The notes beneath the pieces are model-generated. The model searched no databases. It was given only the letters and a program-made list of their open reading frames with translations, and was not told the origin of the DNA. DNA of 54,987 nucleotides, from assembly GCA_945948535.1 (NCBI GenBank), contig CAMFBN010000015.1:1-54987 (forward strand), given 5' to 3'. This DNA comes from an uncultured Clostridia bacterium. Its GTDB lineage: Bacteria > Bacillota > Clostridia > Oscillospirales > Oscillospiraceae. Position numbers and translations under genes: made by a program. How positions within the stretch are numbered: position 1 is the first letter of the stretch; each line of letters opens with the position of its first letter. This document shows positions 54,307-54,987 of this stretch, one piece after another.

Positions 54307-54879
54307 CTAAGTGACGTCCATATGGACAAAATCAGACCCGTTGATCTGGTATGTGTAGTGCACAGGCAGGGTCTTGACGTAGGCCAGCAGCTTCGCCCCG
54401 GGAACGCCCCGGACGCAGAAGTCCATCGCCTTTCCCGTGATGTGGTAGCTGTTTTTCGTGGAACCGGGTAGCTCGTCATTGTGTGCCTGACAGCGCACGC
54501 CGCTGGAAACCGTGGCAGGTGCGTCAAAATGCGCCCGAACCTTGTCCGCCAGCCGGACGAGGCGCTTGTCCGGCTCCGCCGGGAAGCCGCCGCACTTGCC
54601 GCAGGGGCACCGGAACTCCGCCCGGGTGAAATAGTGGATATCCTTCCACCAGTCCGGGGCGGTGTCAATGTTGACACTTTCCTTCGGCTGCTCCCCGGTG
54701 GCGATGACCTCAAGAATCCGCTTTTCAGTCTCCGGGCCGAAGATGCCGTCCACGGTGTCCATGTACGCCCGCTGAAAGTCGATGGTTGCCCGCTGGGACT
54801 GCTCGCCCCAGATGCCGTCAATGTCCCCGGCGTAATAGCCTAAGTAGCGCAACAGGCACTGTTTCTGCGCCATCGTCAT
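54307..54879 (-). CDS. Phage-type endolysin: peptidoglycan-binding domain plus M15 peptidase
   Basis: The 190-residue protein has an N-terminal PG_binding_1 domain (residues 1-60: QKQCLLRYLGYYAGDIDGIWG, TIDFQRAYMDTVDGIFGPET) and a C-terminal peptidase M15-type domain (about 80-190) with SGVRCQAHNDELPGS, SYHITGKAMDF (metal-ligand His and Asp) and a late FVHMD (metal-ligand His). It probably cuts peptidoglycan cross-links during phage release. It has no signal peptide and so needs the adjacent holin-like protein. Its start overlaps the upstream ORF's stop by 4 nt (ATGA). Confidence 0.88.
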   Translation of the reverse strand: MTMAQKQCLLRYLGYYAGDIDGIWGEQSQRATIDFQRAYMDTVDGIFGPETEKRILEVIATGEQPKESVNIDTAPDWWKDIHYFTRAEFRCPCGKCGGFPAEPDKRLVRLADKVRAHFDAPATVSSGVRCQAHNDELPGSTKNSYHITGKAMDFCVRGVPGAKLLAYVKTLPVHYTYQINGSDFVHMDVT

Positions 54880-54987
54880 GAGATCACCACCCCGTATTTC
54901 GCCAGGATGGCAACGATATCCTCGGTCAGAACCTTTTTCAGCTGACCGTGGGGCAGCTTACCGATAGCGGCAGCCATGGCGCGCATA
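54876..54987 (-). CDS. Partial hypothetical protein upstream of the endolysin
   Basis: The right window edge cuts this reading frame. The visible 3' part encodes MRAMAAAIGKLPHGQLKKV followed by LTEDIVAILAKYGVVIS and a TGA that overlaps the endolysin ATG by 4 nt. It may begin at the ATG at 54986 or extend further right. I do not recognise it. The tight coupling implies it belongs to the same phage-derived unit. Confidence 0.5.
   Translation of the reverse strand, partial: MRAMAAAIGKLPHGQLKKVLTEDIVAILAKYGVVIS

Overview
The window looks like the chromosome of a GC-rich gut-type Clostridia, probably Oscillospiraceae. The evidence is the Gram-positive r-protein order, the zinc-type S14, remA and cdaA/cdaR, a PASTA-domain kinase, an Rnf complex, and strong AGGAGG ribosome binding sites. 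The family assignment is inference. Almost every gene lies on the minus strand. The exceptions are one small ribbon-helix-helix gene, the RNase P RNA gene and a tRNA-Met/tRNA-Glu pair.

Regions, left to right. (1) 1-7829: the S10-spc ribosomal protein operon, transcribed leftwards from a consensus promoter at 7801-7829 through rpsJ-rplC-rplD-rplW-rplB-rpsS-rplV-rpsC-rplP-rpmC-rpsQ-rplN-rplX-rplE-rpsZ-rpsH-rplF, with rplF cut by the window edge. (2) 8009-9773: two small divergent genes, one of them ribbon-helix-helix, and an ECF sigma/anti-sigma pair. (3) 9795-24893: one long co-directional cluster read from a promoter at 24865-24893: cdaA-cdaR-rseC-like-yicC-remA-gmk-rpoZ-priA-def-fmt-rsmB-rlmN-prpC-prkC-rsgA. 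It joins c-di-AMP synthesis, cell-wall Ser/Thr signalling, translation initiation and rRNA/ribosome maturation. It is interrupted by three copies of a short inverted-repeat element. (4) 24917-30270: a cysteine desulfurase/DUF3343 pair, then murD-ispD-ispF plus an acyltransferase. (5) 30242-30654: rnpB, back-to-back with the murD promoter. (6) 30720-35653: the str region, rplGB-like-rpsL-rpsG-fusA-tuf. (7) 35905-38453: an MBOAT/SGNH acylation pair. (8) 38527-46096: rpoB-rpoC. (9) 46343-51412: rnfCDGEAB. (10) 51683-53161: an nfeD/SPFH membrane pair, nfeD being split by a frameshift in a G7 run. (11) 53285-53957: a CmpB-like membrane protein and the two tRNAs. (12) 54070-54987: a phage-type lysis cassette (endolysin, small holin/XhlA-like protein) running off the right edge beside the tRNAs.

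Most of the window is core housekeeping. The unusual material is regulatory or structural: a 40-bp repeat upstream of the promoters of two r-protein operons, an 11-bp perfect hairpin enclosing a start site, a nearly leaderless first gene of the str operon, the inverted-repeat element family inside operons, the nfeD slippery run, and the tRNA-linked phage module. I found no CRISPR array, no transposase gene and no clear new multi-gene defence system.
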